Shown here piece by piece: positions 1-8,297 of a stretch of DNA of 37,153 bases. Source of the stretch: Chloroflexi bacterium UBA4733. GTDB taxonomy: Bacteria; Chloroflexota; UBA4733. The stretch covers positions 1-37,153 of the forward strand of contig DHIZ01000432.1 in NCBI GenBank assembly GCA_002404055.1. The letters are read 5' to 3'. The notes beneath the pieces were generated by a model. It saw nothing but the letters and a program-made list of their open reading frames with translations, was not told the origin of the DNA and made no database searches. Position 1 is the stretch's first letter. Each line of letters starts with the position of its first letter. The position numbers and the translations under genes are program-made.

Positions 1-1
1 C

Positions 2-622
2 CAAATACCTACCCCAGAAAGCCTCCCCCCCGCCCTCCGAAGCTGGGGCCTGCTACCCCTGCACGCCTGCGCCGTCGATTGGCAGGGGAAGGCGCTGGTG
101 TTTCCGGCGGTGAGCGGGAGCGGCAAATCCACGCTGGCGCTGGCGCTGCTGCGGGCCGGCTTCAAGCTGATTTCCGATGATATGCCGATCCTCCAGCGGC
201 AGACCGACGGCAGTTTCCGACTGCTGCCGTTCCCGGAGCGCAGCCGGGTGCTGCCCAGCTCGCTGGACTTCTTTCCAGAGCTGGCCGGTGCGAAGGAGCG
301 GGCAGAGCCATCGGGCGCCAAACTGCTGTTTGATCCGGCTGACTACTTCGGCGATTGCTATGCCCAGGAAAGCAAGCCGGTAGCGATTGTGCTACCGAGG
401 ATCGCTCACACGGCGGAGAGCACGCTGCGGCCAGCGTCGGCCACGGCAGCCTTCACCGCCATCGTCGCCGGCATGGCCTTCGGATCAACCGGCGACTCCA
501 TGGGGAACATGCTGCCGACTCTGGTCGACTTCGTGGCGTCCTGCCGCACCTACGCCCTGGACACCGGCACCGACTTCGACCGGCTGCCGGTGCTGCTGCG
601 AGACCTGCTCGAGGCTGGCTAA
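2..622 (+). CDS. HPr-kinase-like protein of a lasso/HPr-rel system (5' end outside window)
   Basis: The frame is open from base 2, so the gene begins before the window; the GTG at 98 falls inside the conserved domain and is not a credible start. The visible part has an LHACAV strand, a Walker A P-loop (SGSGKSTLA) around bases 116-142 and an SDDMPIL segment matching the Asp pair that follows the P-loop in HPr-kinase-like proteins. Relatives sit beside PqqD-like and B2-type proteins in lasso peptide and HPr-rel-A clusters; one of them, PadeK, phosphorylates the C-terminal Ser of the paeninodin precursor. The same neighbours follow here at 754 and 1028. Substrate unknown. The fold assignment is firm; the specific role is inferred. 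Confidence 0.75.
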   Translation, partial: QIPTPESLPPALRSWGLLPLHACAVDWQGKALVFPAVSGSGKSTLALALLRAGFKLISDDMPILQRQTDGSFRLLPFPERSRVLPSSLDFFPELAGAKERAEPSGAKLLFDPADYFGDCYAQESKPVAIVLPRIAHTAESTLRPASATAAFTAIVAGMAFGSTGDSMGNMLPTLVDFVASCRTYALDTGTDFDRLPVLLRDLLEAG

Positions 623-753
623 GATGCAGGATGTGCGGTGACACGGCCGGGGGCGTGGACCAGAGCGGGCAAACGTCGTAGTATGGGGGCCAAGAGAGCG
701 CGTCCGACAAATCGCCAGACGCAAGGTCGGAATACGAGAGGGAATAATCTAGC

Positions 754-1041
754 GTGGTACAACCGAGTGTGGTCCCTGTGCAACGAGAACGCATCGTGGC
801 GCGGCGCCTCGGTGCGGAGATGGTTTTGCTCAACACGGAGACCGAGGCCTATTTTACGATCAATAGCGTGGGCGCGCGCATCTGGGAGTTGATCGATGGG
901 CAGCGCACCGTATCGCTGATCGTTGCGGAGCTACTGGCGGAGTATGAGGTACCGGAAGCCGAGTTGCAAGCGGACATTGACGAACTCCTGGGCGAGTTCG
1001 CCGCCAAACAGATGATCACCTGGGTCGATGCACCGGCCTGA
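754..1041 (+). CDS. PqqD-like RiPP recognition element protein (lasso B1 type)
   Basis: A 95-residue protein with the PqqD fold pattern: an N-terminal beta region (VLLNTETEAYFTINSVGARIW split over residues 24-44), then helices rich in E and L ending in the EFAAKQMI stretch. PqqD-like proteins bind the leader of a ribosomal peptide and hand it to processing enzymes; in lasso systems a separate B1 protein does this. The GTG start at 754 has a purine-rich site (GAGAGGGA, about 10 bases upstream). The end overlaps the following B2-type gene by 14 bases, which implies translational coupling. No precursor gene is visible next to it, so its partner may lie upstream of the window, or be the precursor at 11307. 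Confidence 0.82.
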   Translation: MVQPSVVPVQRERIVARRLGAEMVLLNTETEAYFTINSVGARIWELIDGQRTVSLIVAELLAEYEVPEAELQADIDELLGEFAAKQMITWVDAPA

Positions 1042-1456
1042 CCTCCGCACTGACCTTCGAGCGGCTGCACTGCACCTGAAGATCATCATCTTCCTGCTGG
1101 CGCTGCCCGTACTGCTGCGCGTCTCGTCGGTTCGCCGGACGGTTCGCCTGCTGACGCCGCACAGTCCGCCCGCGAGGTGCGCCCAGGGGCAAATCGAGCA
1201 CGTCGTGGCCGCCGTCGATCACATCTACCTGCGGCGACCCTTGCGCCATTACGGACCCTGCCTGCGCCGCTCCCTGACCTTGTACTACTTCCTCCGCCGG
1301 CGCGGCTACCCCGTGCGCCTCGCCCTCGGCGCTTGCCCCAGTCCCAACGGACTTGTGGCCCACGCCTGGCTAACTTTGGATGGCCACCCAGTCTTCGAGC
1401 CCAACTCCGTCGAGCGTTACGCCGTCATGGCGGAGTGGGGCGACAACGCCGCCTGA
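1028..1456 (+). CDS. Lasso peptide B2-type protease (transglutaminase-like fold)
   Basis: A 142-residue protein of the Transglut_core3 family, the leader peptidase of lasso biosynthesis. The catalytic Cys78 lies in GPCLRRSL and His112 in AHAWL. McjB has its Asp 12 residues after the His; here that position is Glu124 in FEPNS, and Asp118 in TLDG is another candidate, so the third triad residue is uncertain. N-terminal residues 14-30 are hydrophobic. It overlaps the PqqD-like gene by 14 bases, reproducing the B1-B2 pair, and faces a convergent glycosyltransferase gene 25 bases on. It could serve an incomplete or upstream lasso cluster. The family call is good; which peptide it cleaves is unknown. 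Confidence 0.8.
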   Translation: MHRPDLRTDLRAAALHLKIIIFLLALPVLLRVSSVRRTVRLLTPHSPPARCAQGQIEHVVAAVDHIYLRRPLRHYGPCLRRSLTLYYFLRRRGYPVRLALGACPSPNGLVAHAWLTLDGHPVFEPNSVERYAVMAEWGDNAA

Positions 1457-1481
1457 CGGCCTGCCGGTATAGCCGCCGCGG

Positions 1482-2699
1482 TCAACCCTTCGGCTCGCTT
1501 AACCGAGTCGTGCGTTGCCAGCGCGTCGGCGGGTGCATGGTTGCCCGCAGCCAGACCCAGGCCTTCCAGAGCACGTAACGCGGCGCCGACGCCAGCGCTT
1601 GATACGCTTCCGACGGTGCGCCGGCCAGACGGAGCCCGAGCAGCACATAGGCCACCTGCCCGGCGAGCGCCCCGAGACCGAGGACGCGCAGCAGACGGGA
1701 TCGTCCGACCAGACCGGCCAGGATCGCCAGGAGGCAGGAAGCGACACAGACCGACAGCGGCGCGACCAACTGCTCCAGCGCCGCATCGAGCGCCGACGGG
1801 TCGCGCCGTCGGACGGCCAGTCGGAGAAGGCGCGGCACCTCTTTTGCCAACGCTTCCAGGCGGCCTCGCTCCCAGCGGCTGTTCTGAGCGGCGGCGCCGC
1901 GCAGCGTCACCGGCATCTCCGCCTCCACCACCGCCTCCGGTGCAAAGGTCACGTGAATGCCGCGTTCCAACAGCCGGAAGTGCTGTTCGACATCCTCCGT
2001 CAAGCCGTGCGCAGTCCAGCCCAGGGCGGCAACGTCGCGGCGGAAGCACATGCCGTTGCCGCGCAGCCCGGCCGAGAGACCGAGGCGAGAGCGGCCAAGC
2101 GGCCGCAAATAATGATAAAGGCAGAGCGCGACATAACGCAACATCGCCACGCTGGAGTCGCCGGCATTGCGTACGCTGTAATAGGCCTGGATCGCCTGGG
2201 CGCCGGTACCGAGGTGGCAGGCGAGGACGCGCAGAAACTGTGGCGAGAGGTCGCTGTCGGCATCGATGATGACAATTCCGTCATGCGGCTGCCCTGGGAA
2301 CTCCAGTGTGGCCGACATACCCAGGGCGAGGGCGAAACCTTTGCCGATCCGCTCCGCATCCTCACGCTCGTGGACAATTGCCCCGGCCTGGCGGGCTACC
2401 TCCGCCGTGCGATCGGTGCAGTTATCGGCGACGACGTGGACGCGCAGCCGCTCGGACGGGTAATCGAGGGTGGCGATGCTCGCCAGTAGGCGCGGCAGCG
2501 TGCCTTCTTCGTTGTGGGCGGCGATAAGCAGGTCAAACTGCGGCAACGTCGTCGAGAACACCGCGGTCTGGCGCGGCAGGATTGCGGCTGCCGTCAAGGT
2601 CAGCAAGTACCCGGTACTCAAGACGGCGTAAGCGCCGAAAGGCGCCCCGAGGGCACGCACGGCCCTTTCTGCCACTGGTTGTCGTCGCATACGTTGCAC
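1482..2699 (-). CDS. Family 2 glycosyltransferase, membrane-bound, processive-type signature
   Basis: A 405-residue GT2 enzyme. Residues 55-240 form the GT-A catalytic domain with LLIAAHNEE, the metal-binding DADSD at 146-150 and the TED motif at 234-236 (general base). A QxxRW-like QNSRW at 272-276 is the signature of cellulose/hyaluronan-synthase-like GT2 enzymes. A hydrophobic N-terminal segment (residues 20-42) and C-terminal hydrophobic segments (about 315-360) place it in the membrane. The GTG at 2699 and the ATG at 2690 are both possible starts, neither with a strong Shine-Dalgarno. It is on the opposite strand to its neighbours. A role in surface polysaccharide assembly is inferred from family and context; the sugar is unknown. 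Confidence 0.85.
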   Translation of the reverse strand: MQRMRRQPVAERAVRALGAPFGAYAVLSTGYLLTLTAAAILPRQTAVFSTTLPQFDLLIAAHNEEGTLPRLLASIATLDYPSERLRVHVVADNCTDRTAEVARQAGAIVHEREDAERIGKGFALALGMSATLEFPGQPHDGIVIIDADSDLSPQFLRVLACHLGTGAQAIQAYYSVRNAGDSSVAMLRYVALCLYHYLRPLGRSRLGLSAGLRGNGMCFRRDVAALGWTAHGLTEDVEQHFRLLERGIHVTFAPEAVVEAEMPVTLRGAAAQNSRWERGRLEALAKEVPRLLRLAVRRRDPSALDAALEQLVAPLSVCVASCLLAILAGLVGRSRLLRVLGLGALAGQVAYVLLGLRLAGAPSEAYQALASAPRYVLWKAWVWLRATMHPPTRWQRTTRLSEPKG

Positions 2700-3316
2700 T
2701 CGTCCATTACCGGCGTCTGCGCCTGGTCCACGGCGCCCGTCTCCATCCGGCGCCGCTTTCTACGTATAGCTTATACGCCGGGAAACGGCTAGCGGGGTCC
2801 GCAGCCAAACCAAAGGTCCCATCTATGCACTAGCCAATTCGACCGTCGATGAGTAGCCGCGGCCTTTCACCGTACACTCAGTGCAGCGGGGCCGCGCAAG
2901 AAAAGGATGCACATGTGAGCCGGTTACTGCGCGGTTTGCTCCGGTTGCCGTTCATCATCGTGGTCACTTGCATGAGCCAGCACGCCGCCCGCTCCCGGCG
3001 GCCCGACCTCAGCGGCAGAAGCAAGGCGTCCCGGAATGCCGCTCGGGCGATCCGCCGGCATTTCCTTATTCGTTAGGCCTACACCGGTCAGTAGGGAGGT
3101 GACTACCGCCTTCGGCAGTCTCCTCCCTACTCGATGTGAATTTGCTGTCATGTTGTCATTGTTGATAACGCCAAACGGTACCGATCTCTGCATAGCTGTT
3201 CACACTGCGAGATCGGCTGTTCATCGGTTCCCTAGACGCGCGCCATATCTTTCATTGGTACCAAAGTACCTGGCATGGAAGTACTACGGAAGCGACTAAG
3301 GACCGGGAGTGCCGCG
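2700..3316. other. Intergenic region between divergent glycosyltransferase genes
   Basis: About 600 bases without a convincing gene. Short open frames here have no recognisable domain and no good ribosome-binding site. It separates the minus-strand GT2 gene from the plus-strand WecG/TagA gene, so it should carry promoters in both directions, though I cannot point to a clear -35/-10 pair. The one structured element is the hairpin at 3090-3131. I looked for a lasso precursor here and found no leader motif. Confidence 0.6.
3090..3131. promoter_or_regulatory. Long imperfect hairpin upstream of the polysaccharide genes
   Basis: AGTAGGGAGG (3090-3099) is perfectly complementary to CCTCCCTACT (3122-3131). 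The stem continues inward with GACT/AGTC and CCG/CGG after single mismatches, closing on a CCTT loop. No T-run follows, so it is not a typical intrinsic terminator. It lies about 190 bases upstream of the WecG/TagA start and could act in a 5' leader RNA. Function is inferred only from position. Confidence 0.5.
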
Positions 3317-4159
3317 ATGGCTAACCAAATTGATCTCCTCAATGTTCGGGTCGATCGGGTCGACTTTGCGGCGGCCATGGAGCACGTTCGGCGGGCCATT
3401 CAGTTACGACGTCCCCGCCAAATCGTGACCGTCAACGTCGATTTCATCAAGCTGGCCAAGGCGGATTCTGCCTACCGTCGGCTCATCAACACGGCCGATC
3501 TCAGCGTCGCGGACGGCATGCCCCTGCTGTGGGCCGCCCGGCTGATCGGCGCGCCCCTGCCCGAGCGCATCACCGGCACCGACCTCGTGCTCGGCTGCGC
3601 GCAGATGGCGGCTCTGGAAGGGCACCGCCTCTTTCTCCTCGGCGCTGCCCCCGGCGTGGCGGAGCAGGCAGCGACCGAGCTCCAGCGCCGCTTCCCCGGC
3701 CTAACCGTGTGCGGCATCTACGCTCCGCCCTTCGGCCCCTGGGCGGAGGACGAGGATCGCCGGATCGTCGAGCGCGTGCAGGCCGCCCGGCCGGATGTGC
3801 TGTTCGTCGCCTTTGGCGCGCCGCGCCAAGATGTCTGGATTCGCGAGCATATGGCCGAACTCAACGTCCCGGTGTCTATCGGCATCGGCGGCACCCTCAA
3901 CTTTCTGGCCGGCAAGATTCGCCGCGCCCCGCAGTGGATGCAAGATTTCGGGCTGGAGTGGCTGTACCGCGTCATGCAGGAGCCGGGCCGGCTGTGGAAG
4001 CGCTACCTCCTGGAAGACCTACCAATCTTCTTCCAACTCCTCGCTCAGGCACGCGTAACGCCGAACGAGGCCCTAACGGAAGAGGCGCCCGCGTTTAGCC
4101 ACCGTTTCGCCATAACGGCGGACGCCACCCCGGTGTCCGTTGAACTGACACCCCGCTAA
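3317..4159 (+). CDS. WecG/TagA/CpsF family glycosyltransferase (GT26)
   Basis: A 280-residue member of the family that transfers ManNAc-type sugars onto undecaprenyl-linked GlcNAc in teichoic acid, ECA or exopolysaccharide synthesis. It shows the family hallmarks: TVNVDF with Thr38, SVADGMPL with Asp66 (matching the catalytic Thr and Asp of TagA), ITGTDL near 86-90, FVAFGAPRQ and the GIGGTLNFLAGK stretch. I chose the ATG at 3317 because GGGAG lies 6 bases upstream; an in-frame ATG at 3275 lacks a site and adds residues unlike the family. A sugar-phosphate transferase follows at 4192, so the two probably act in sequence at the membrane, the transferase first. Confidence 0.9.
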   Translation: MANQIDLLNVRVDRVDFAAAMEHVRRAIQLRRPRQIVTVNVDFIKLAKADSAYRRLINTADLSVADGMPLLWAARLIGAPLPERITGTDLVLGCAQMAALEGHRLFLLGAAPGVAEQAATELQRRFPGLTVCGIYAPPFGPWAEDEDRRIVERVQAARPDVLFVAFGAPRQDVWIREHMAELNVPVSIGIGGTLNFLAGKIRRAPQWMQDFGLEWLYRVMQEPGRLWKRYLLEDLPIFFQLLAQARVTPNEALTEEAPAFSHRFAITADATPVSVELTPR

Positions 4160-4191
4160 TTGTCCCCACTGCAGCGTGAATCGAGGTACGT

Positions 4192-4914
4192 ATGATCCAG
4201 GATATGCTCGCCGACGATGCCGGAGCGGCCGACTACCCCTGGCGGTCGGTCGCCCCGATAGCGCCAATTCGCCACGCCCATAGCGCGGGAGCGCTGGACC
4301 CTACGGCGGAGCCCTGGTATCCGCCGGTGAAGCGGGTGGTAGACATCGTGGCGGCATCGCTCTTAATCGTCTGCCTCCTTCCCCTCTTCCTGGTCGTCGC
4401 CGCCCTGGTCAAGCTTGACTCGCGGGGACCGGTATTCTATCGCCAGCAGCGGGTCGGCCGGGGCGGCAGTCCCTTCCGGATGTACAAGTTCCGTTCCATG
4501 CACAGCGGCGCCGACCGTCAACTCGTTCATCTGCTGCCATTCAACGAGACGGATGGCCTCCTGTTCAAGCTGCGCAGCGATCCGCGCGTCACCCGGATCG
4601 GCAGGGTGCTGCGCCGCCTGAGCATTGACGAACTACCTCAACTCTTCAATGTCATCATCGGTAACATGAGTCTGGTTGGTCCCCGCCCACCGCTGCAGCG
4701 CGAAGTGGACCAATACACCTCTCAGCACCATCGCCGCCTTGATGTCACGCCAGGCCTGACCGGTCTCTGGCAGGTGAGCGGACGCAGCGATCTCTGCTTC
4801 GACGAGGGCATGGCGCTCGATTTGCAGTACGTCGCCCAGTGCAGTCTCCTCCTCGACCTTGCCATCATCGCCCGGACGATCCCGGCTATCCTCCGTTGTC
4901 GGGGAGCGTACTAA
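4192..4914 (+). CDS. Undecaprenyl-phosphate sugar phosphotransferase (bacterial sugar transferase family)
   Basis: A 240-residue monotopic phosphoglycosyl transferase that starts glycan assembly by moving a sugar-1-phosphate onto undecaprenyl phosphate. The order of elements is canonical: KRVVDI then one hydrophobic membrane segment (residues 49-73), GPVFYRQQRVG, YKFRSM at 98-103, LRRLSIDELPQ with the Asp146-Glu147 pair typical of the catalytic site, NMSLVGPRPP and TPGLTGLWQVSGR. The N-terminal 45 residues are extra and low in conserved features. The full multi-pass N-terminal part of WbaP-type enzymes is missing, so this is the short PglC-like form. It follows the WecG/TagA gene by 32 bases. 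Sugar specificity cannot be read from the sequence. Confidence 0.92.
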   Translation: MIQDMLADDAGAADYPWRSVAPIAPIRHAHSAGALDPTAEPWYPPVKRVVDIVAASLLIVCLLPLFLVVAALVKLDSRGPVFYRQQRVGRGGSPFRMYKFRSMHSGADRQLVHLLPFNETDGLLFKLRSDPRVTRIGRVLRRLSIDELPQLFNVIIGNMSLVGPRPPLQREVDQYTSQHHRRLDVTPGLTGLWQVSGRSDLCFDEGMALDLQYVAQCSLLLDLAIIARTIPAILRCRGAY

Positions 4915-4947
4915 CTGCTACGACCTACCAGGCCGGAAAGTGACCGA

Positions 4948-6078
4948 GTGTTGATAGCTGCGCTGAGGGCGGTTCGGTCGCCCGCGCGGCACCGGGATCT
5001 CGAAACGGCCGCGGTCACCCTAGCGCTCGCCCAGGCCGACGCCCGGCAATCCGCCCTCGGTCTTACCACACTTACCGACAATGTTGATTGGGCGGCGGTC
5101 CTGGAGATGGCCGCTCGCCATCGCGTCACCCCGCTGGTGGCCTGGACGCTCGGCGCCACGGCCAAACTGGCGCCAGGCTGGGTGCAGCAGGCGCTACAAG
5201 CCCGCGTCCGCGAGGATGGTGTCAGCGGCCTCGCCCAGGAGGTCGAGCTGGGACGATTGCTCCAGACGCTGGCGGCGGTCGCAGTGGACGTGCTGGTACT
5301 CAAGGGGCCGGTGGCGGCGCACCTGTTGTATCCGCACCCCGACCTCCGCCCGTTCGGCGATCTCGACCTCTACTGTCGCGCCGCCGACTATGGCCGTCTG
5401 TACCGAGCGCTGATCGCCGCCGGCTACGTCCCATATGCCGGCGCGCAGACCTTGCGACCGATACGGAGTGCTCTGGAGGGCTACGACGAGCGTGGCTTCT
5501 CCAGTGCGGGGCAAAAGGTCCACGTCGAGATACATTGCAGTTTGCTGGAGTTTGGCATGGCTGATCGCCACCAGGAAGCGTTCTGGCGACAGGCGGAACC
5601 TCTGCACAGCGGTGTTGTAGCGATGCGCGTCCTGGCGCCTACGCACCAGTTTATGCACCTGGCGGCACACCTCCATCGCCATTCGTATGAGCGCCTGATC
5701 TGGCTTATTGACCTCGATCTTTTCGTCCACCGGTATGGAGCAGCGATCGACTGGCGAGTCGTTATGCAGACTGCTCGTGACGAAGGGATCGGCAGCGTGG
5801 TGCGCCACGTGTTCTGGGTGCTGCATGCGATCCTGCAGACGCCACTACCGGACCTCGGCCCTCCCACCAGGGAGGAAGTTCTCCTGGCGCCCGTGTACCG
5901 CCTGCTCTGGCCCGTTGCCGTCGTGCGACGTTTGACCGGTGTCGCCCATCTGCGTCTGGCGCGTTTTGACCCTGCAACCCGTCATCCCCTCGATGTCTTG
6001 CCCGGTCTGTTCTTGCTCGGTCGGCGTCGGGAAAAGCTCCGCATCTTGCGGCGCTATGCCGGACTGGGCGCGATCTAA
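4948..6078 (+). CDS. Nucleotidyltransferase-fold protein (NTP_transf_5-like), first copy
   Basis: A 376-residue protein of the family commonly found with lasso and HPr-rel clusters. VLVLKGP (Lys119), PFGDLDLY (Asp138 and Asp140, the metal-binding DxD of the nucleotidyltransferase fold) and VHVEIHCS downstream form the core; the C-terminal half is helical with HxH-rich segments (FMHLAAHLHRH). The GTG start at 4948 has GGAAAG 7 bases upstream. It shares this pattern with the protein at 13551 in the lasso operon. In pseudomycoidin a related protein (PsmN) is a tailoring enzyme; whether this copy acts on a peptide or a sugar is unknown. It lies next to the sugar phosphotransferase gene. Confidence 0.8.
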   Translation: MLIAALRAVRSPARHRDLETAAVTLALAQADARQSALGLTTLTDNVDWAAVLEMAARHRVTPLVAWTLGATAKLAPGWVQQALQARVREDGVSGLAQEVELGRLLQTLAAVAVDVLVLKGPVAAHLLYPHPDLRPFGDLDLYCRAADYGRLYRALIAAGYVPYAGAQTLRPIRSALEGYDERGFSSAGQKVHVEIHCSLLEFGMADRHQEAFWRQAEPLHSGVVAMRVLAPTHQFMHLAAHLHRHSYERLIWLIDLDLFVHRYGAAIDWRVVMQTARDEGIGSVVRHVFWVLHAILQTPLPDLGPPTREEVLLAPVYRLLWPVAVVRRLTGVAHLRLARFDPATRHPLDVLPGLFLLGRRREKLRILRRYAGLGAI

Positions 6079-6239
6079 GAACTACCCCGGACAACAGGTA
6101 CCCCCAGGGCGTAGGACTAAAGGGGGCTACTCAGTTCATTCACCTGCCGTTATCCTGCCTTCATAGGTTGTCCGCAATAGGCGCCGCCGCTCAACCCGGC
6201 GCCTGCGCGAAGGGCTCCATCAAAACGTCAGGAGGATCC

Positions 6240-7238
6240 ATGCATGCACGTGTTGGACGACGAATTACCGGCAACGATAAGCAGACTGACGATGGTCGCG
6301 GCGACGGCAGTCGTGCCGTCCTCTGGATCGGCCTCGGCCTGCTCTGGCTGGTAGATGGCCTATTGCAGGCCCAACCCGCCATGTTCACACGCCAGTTCGT
6401 CGATCAGGTATTGCAACCGGCGGCCCTGGGCCAGCCGCAGTGGTTCGCTGCCATTCTGCAGCTCAACGCCGCGTTCTGGCTCCAACATCCCCTTGTAGCC
6501 AATGCCGGCGCGGTGATCGTGCAGCTTGGCATCAGCCTGTTTCTGATCGCCGGGCGTGAACGGCGTTGGGGACGGCTTGGCCTCTGGCTCTCAGTCGCCT
6601 GGGGGTTGGGTATCTGGGTCCTGGGGGAAGGGTTGGGCGGACTGCTCGTCGGCTCATCCACCATTATCACCGGCGCTCCGGGTGCCGTTCTCGTGTACAT
6701 CATCGGCGCGGCCCTCCTGTTATTGCCCATCAAGCGCTGGGCTCCAGGCGGCACGGGGCGGGTGTCGGCAAGGATACTCGGCGCCTTCTGGCTCGCCATG
6801 GCCATCTTGCAGGCATTGCCGGGCGCGGGCTTTTGGACAGGCAGGCAGCTCGGATCGCTGTTTGCCACGGTGGCCGCTATGCCGCAGCCGACGGTGCTGG
6901 CTGCGCCAATTCAGGGGATGACGGCGGTGGCGTTTGCCGCGCCGGTTCTTTGCAACGCCTGCTTCGTGGCGATTTTGGCCTGGTTAGGCTGGGCCTTCCT
7001 CACCGGACACGTGCAACGCTGGACGTTTGGTCTTGCCGGCGTCTGGCTCCTGTTCACCTGGTGGCTGGGTCAGGACTTCGGTGGTTTCTTCACTGGCACC
7101 GCTACCGACCCCAATATCGCTCTACCCATGGGCGTGTTCTTGCTGGCCGCAGTGGTTGCTTACCGTGAACCAATGGCCAAGGGAATACTGCTTGGCCAAG
7201 CGGTATCCGTCCGAAGCACGCGGGGAAGCTTCCAGTGA
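6240..7238 (+). CDS. Polytopic membrane protein of unknown function
   Basis: A 332-residue protein with about eight hydrophobic segments, beginning with VLWIGLGLLWLVDGLLQ and ending with LPMGVFLLAAVVAY. The loop before the last helix carries WWLGQDFGG and a TGTATDPN motif. I chose the ATG at 6240 because AGGAGG lies 4 bases upstream; a TTG at 6168 would extend it without a site. I do not recognise a named family. A fragment closely matching its last ~45 residues lies at 19972-20118. It follows the nucleotidyltransferase gene by about 160 bases and precedes the lasso genes, but nothing in the sequence ties it to peptide export. Confidence 0.7.
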   Translation: MHARVGRRITGNDKQTDDGRGDGSRAVLWIGLGLLWLVDGLLQAQPAMFTRQFVDQVLQPAALGQPQWFAAILQLNAAFWLQHPLVANAGAVIVQLGISLFLIAGRERRWGRLGLWLSVAWGLGIWVLGEGLGGLLVGSSTIITGAPGAVLVYIIGAALLLLPIKRWAPGGTGRVSARILGAFWLAMAILQALPGAGFWTGRQLGSLFATVAAMPQPTVLAAPIQGMTAVAFAAPVLCNACFVAILAWLGWAFLTGHVQRWTFGLAGVWLLFTWWLGQDFGGFFTGTATDPNIALPMGVFLLAAVVAYREPMAKGILLGQAVSVRSTRGSFQ

Positions 7239-7502
7239 CGGCATCTCTCCGTCCCAACAACTTGCCGACCGCCGGCGCGCCAATGCCCAGGCGGCAGGTG
7301 GATGCAGCGGCAATCGTTCGGGGTACTTCAAGCGAGCGCGTCCCCGTGTCCTTAACGTCGCACCGCGTTTCATAATAGTGCAGAACGCGTCATGGTGCTG
7401 ACAATAAAGTGAATATGGCCCCCATCTGCACACGTGCCGTTCATTGCGTCGGCGTACAGTAGGGCACTTGGTCGCAGCGGTATCGGGAGAAATGCTCGCA
7501 TA

Positions 7503-7781
7503 ATGATGCTGACACGGAAGTTAATACCCAGCGACGCGGTCGTGTGCGCCGAACTGGGCGAGGAGACCGTGCTATTGCATGTCGAGAGCGGCGTGTATTT
7601 TGGTCTGGACGCCGTCGGGACGAGGATTTGGCAACTGCTGGCTACGGGCAGTTCGGCAGAGGAGATTGTCAGCCAGATGCAGGACGAGTATGATTTTTCG
7701 CCCGCCGAAATGGAAGCAGACGTGCGGGCGTTCCTGACACTGCTGGTCGAGAAAGAGTTGACGCGCGAAGTCGAGCGGTAG
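7503..7781 (+). CDS. PqqD-like lasso B1 protein (RiPP recognition element)
   Basis: A 92-residue PqqD-fold protein: the VVCAELGEETVLLHVE and VYFGLDAVGTRIW strands, then helical SSAEEIVSQM and DVRAFLTLLVEKEL. B1 proteins bind the lasso precursor leader (the YxxPxLxxxG region) and present it to the B2 peptidase. The start is one of two adjacent ATGs at 7503 and 7506; GGGAGA lies about 11 bases upstream. An upstream GTG at 7434 would add residues unlike the family. It is followed after 6 bases by the B2 gene and then the kinase gene, and this trio converges on the precursor/cyclase/exporter operon. The probable partner is the precursor at 11307. Confidence 0.85.
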   Translation: MMLTRKLIPSDAVVCAELGEETVLLHVESGVYFGLDAVGTRIWQLLATGSSAEEIVSQMQDEYDFSPAEMEADVRAFLTLLVEKELTREVER

Positions 7782-7787
7782 AGCAGC

Positions 7788-8255
7788 ATGCGCGGTGCTC
7801 TATTGCGATTTCAGTCCCTGGAGTACGCTGATCAACGCGTCCTCCTTCGCGCGCTCGTCTGGCTTACCGCAGTGGACTTGGCCCTGCGATTCGCCTGGTA
7901 TCGGCAACGCATGACCCTGGCACGGCCCGCGGACGTTATTCCCGGATTTACCCCGGCACCCGAGGAATTATACCGCGCTCGGCGCTACGCTTACTGGCTC
8001 AATATCGCTTCCCGCCACCATGTCGTGCGGGCGCGTTGTCTCCATCGCTCGCTCGTGTTGCATCACTGGCTGCGCCGGGAAAGGATGCCAAGCGATCTGC
8101 GGATCGGTGTGCGCAAGGACAATGGGACGTTAAAGGCCCATGCCTGGGTCGAACTGGGCGGTCGAGTCGTGAGTGACTCACCCTCGGCGGTTGCCGCCTT
8201 CAGGCTGCTCGCTCGTAGTGATGACAACGTTAGCAGCGTCGCCAGCAACGCTTGA
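7788..8255 (+). CDS. Lasso peptide leader peptidase (B2, transglutaminase-like)
   Basis: A 155-residue Transglut_core3 protein. Catalytic Cys84 is in RARCLHRSL, His118 in AHAWVEL, and Asp130 lies exactly 12 residues after the His, the spacing seen in McjB, so the Cys-His-Asp triad looks complete. In lasso biosynthesis this enzyme removes the leader using ATP-dependent coordination with the cyclase. The ATG start at 7788 is 6 bases after the B1 gene, and the HPr-kinase-like gene follows about 40 bases on. Residues 20-38 are hydrophobic. It differs clearly from the copy at 1028 (longer, different residue after His), so the two are not a recent duplication. Confidence 0.87.
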   Translation: MRGALLRFQSLEYADQRVLLRALVWLTAVDLALRFAWYRQRMTLARPADVIPGFTPAPEELYRARRYAYWLNIASRHHVVRARCLHRSLVLHHWLRRERMPSDLRIGVRKDNGTLKAHAWVELGGRVVSDSPSAVAAFRLLARSDDNVSSVASNA

Positions 8256-8297
8256 GGGCATAGCTTGGCTGGCGCGATTTGGAATGGGGGTAGCCCT

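Noticed and set aside
1515..2489. Plus-strand frame opposite the GT2 gene
   Set aside because: Arg/Gln-rich sequence without a domain, fully antisense to a gene with clear GT2 motifs.
2700..3316. Possible second lasso precursor in the large intergenic region
   Set aside because: I looked in all frames for a PxLxxxG leader followed by Gly/Cys and an acidic residue 7-9 later and found none. The gaps at 623-753, 6079-6239 and 7239-7502 were also negative.
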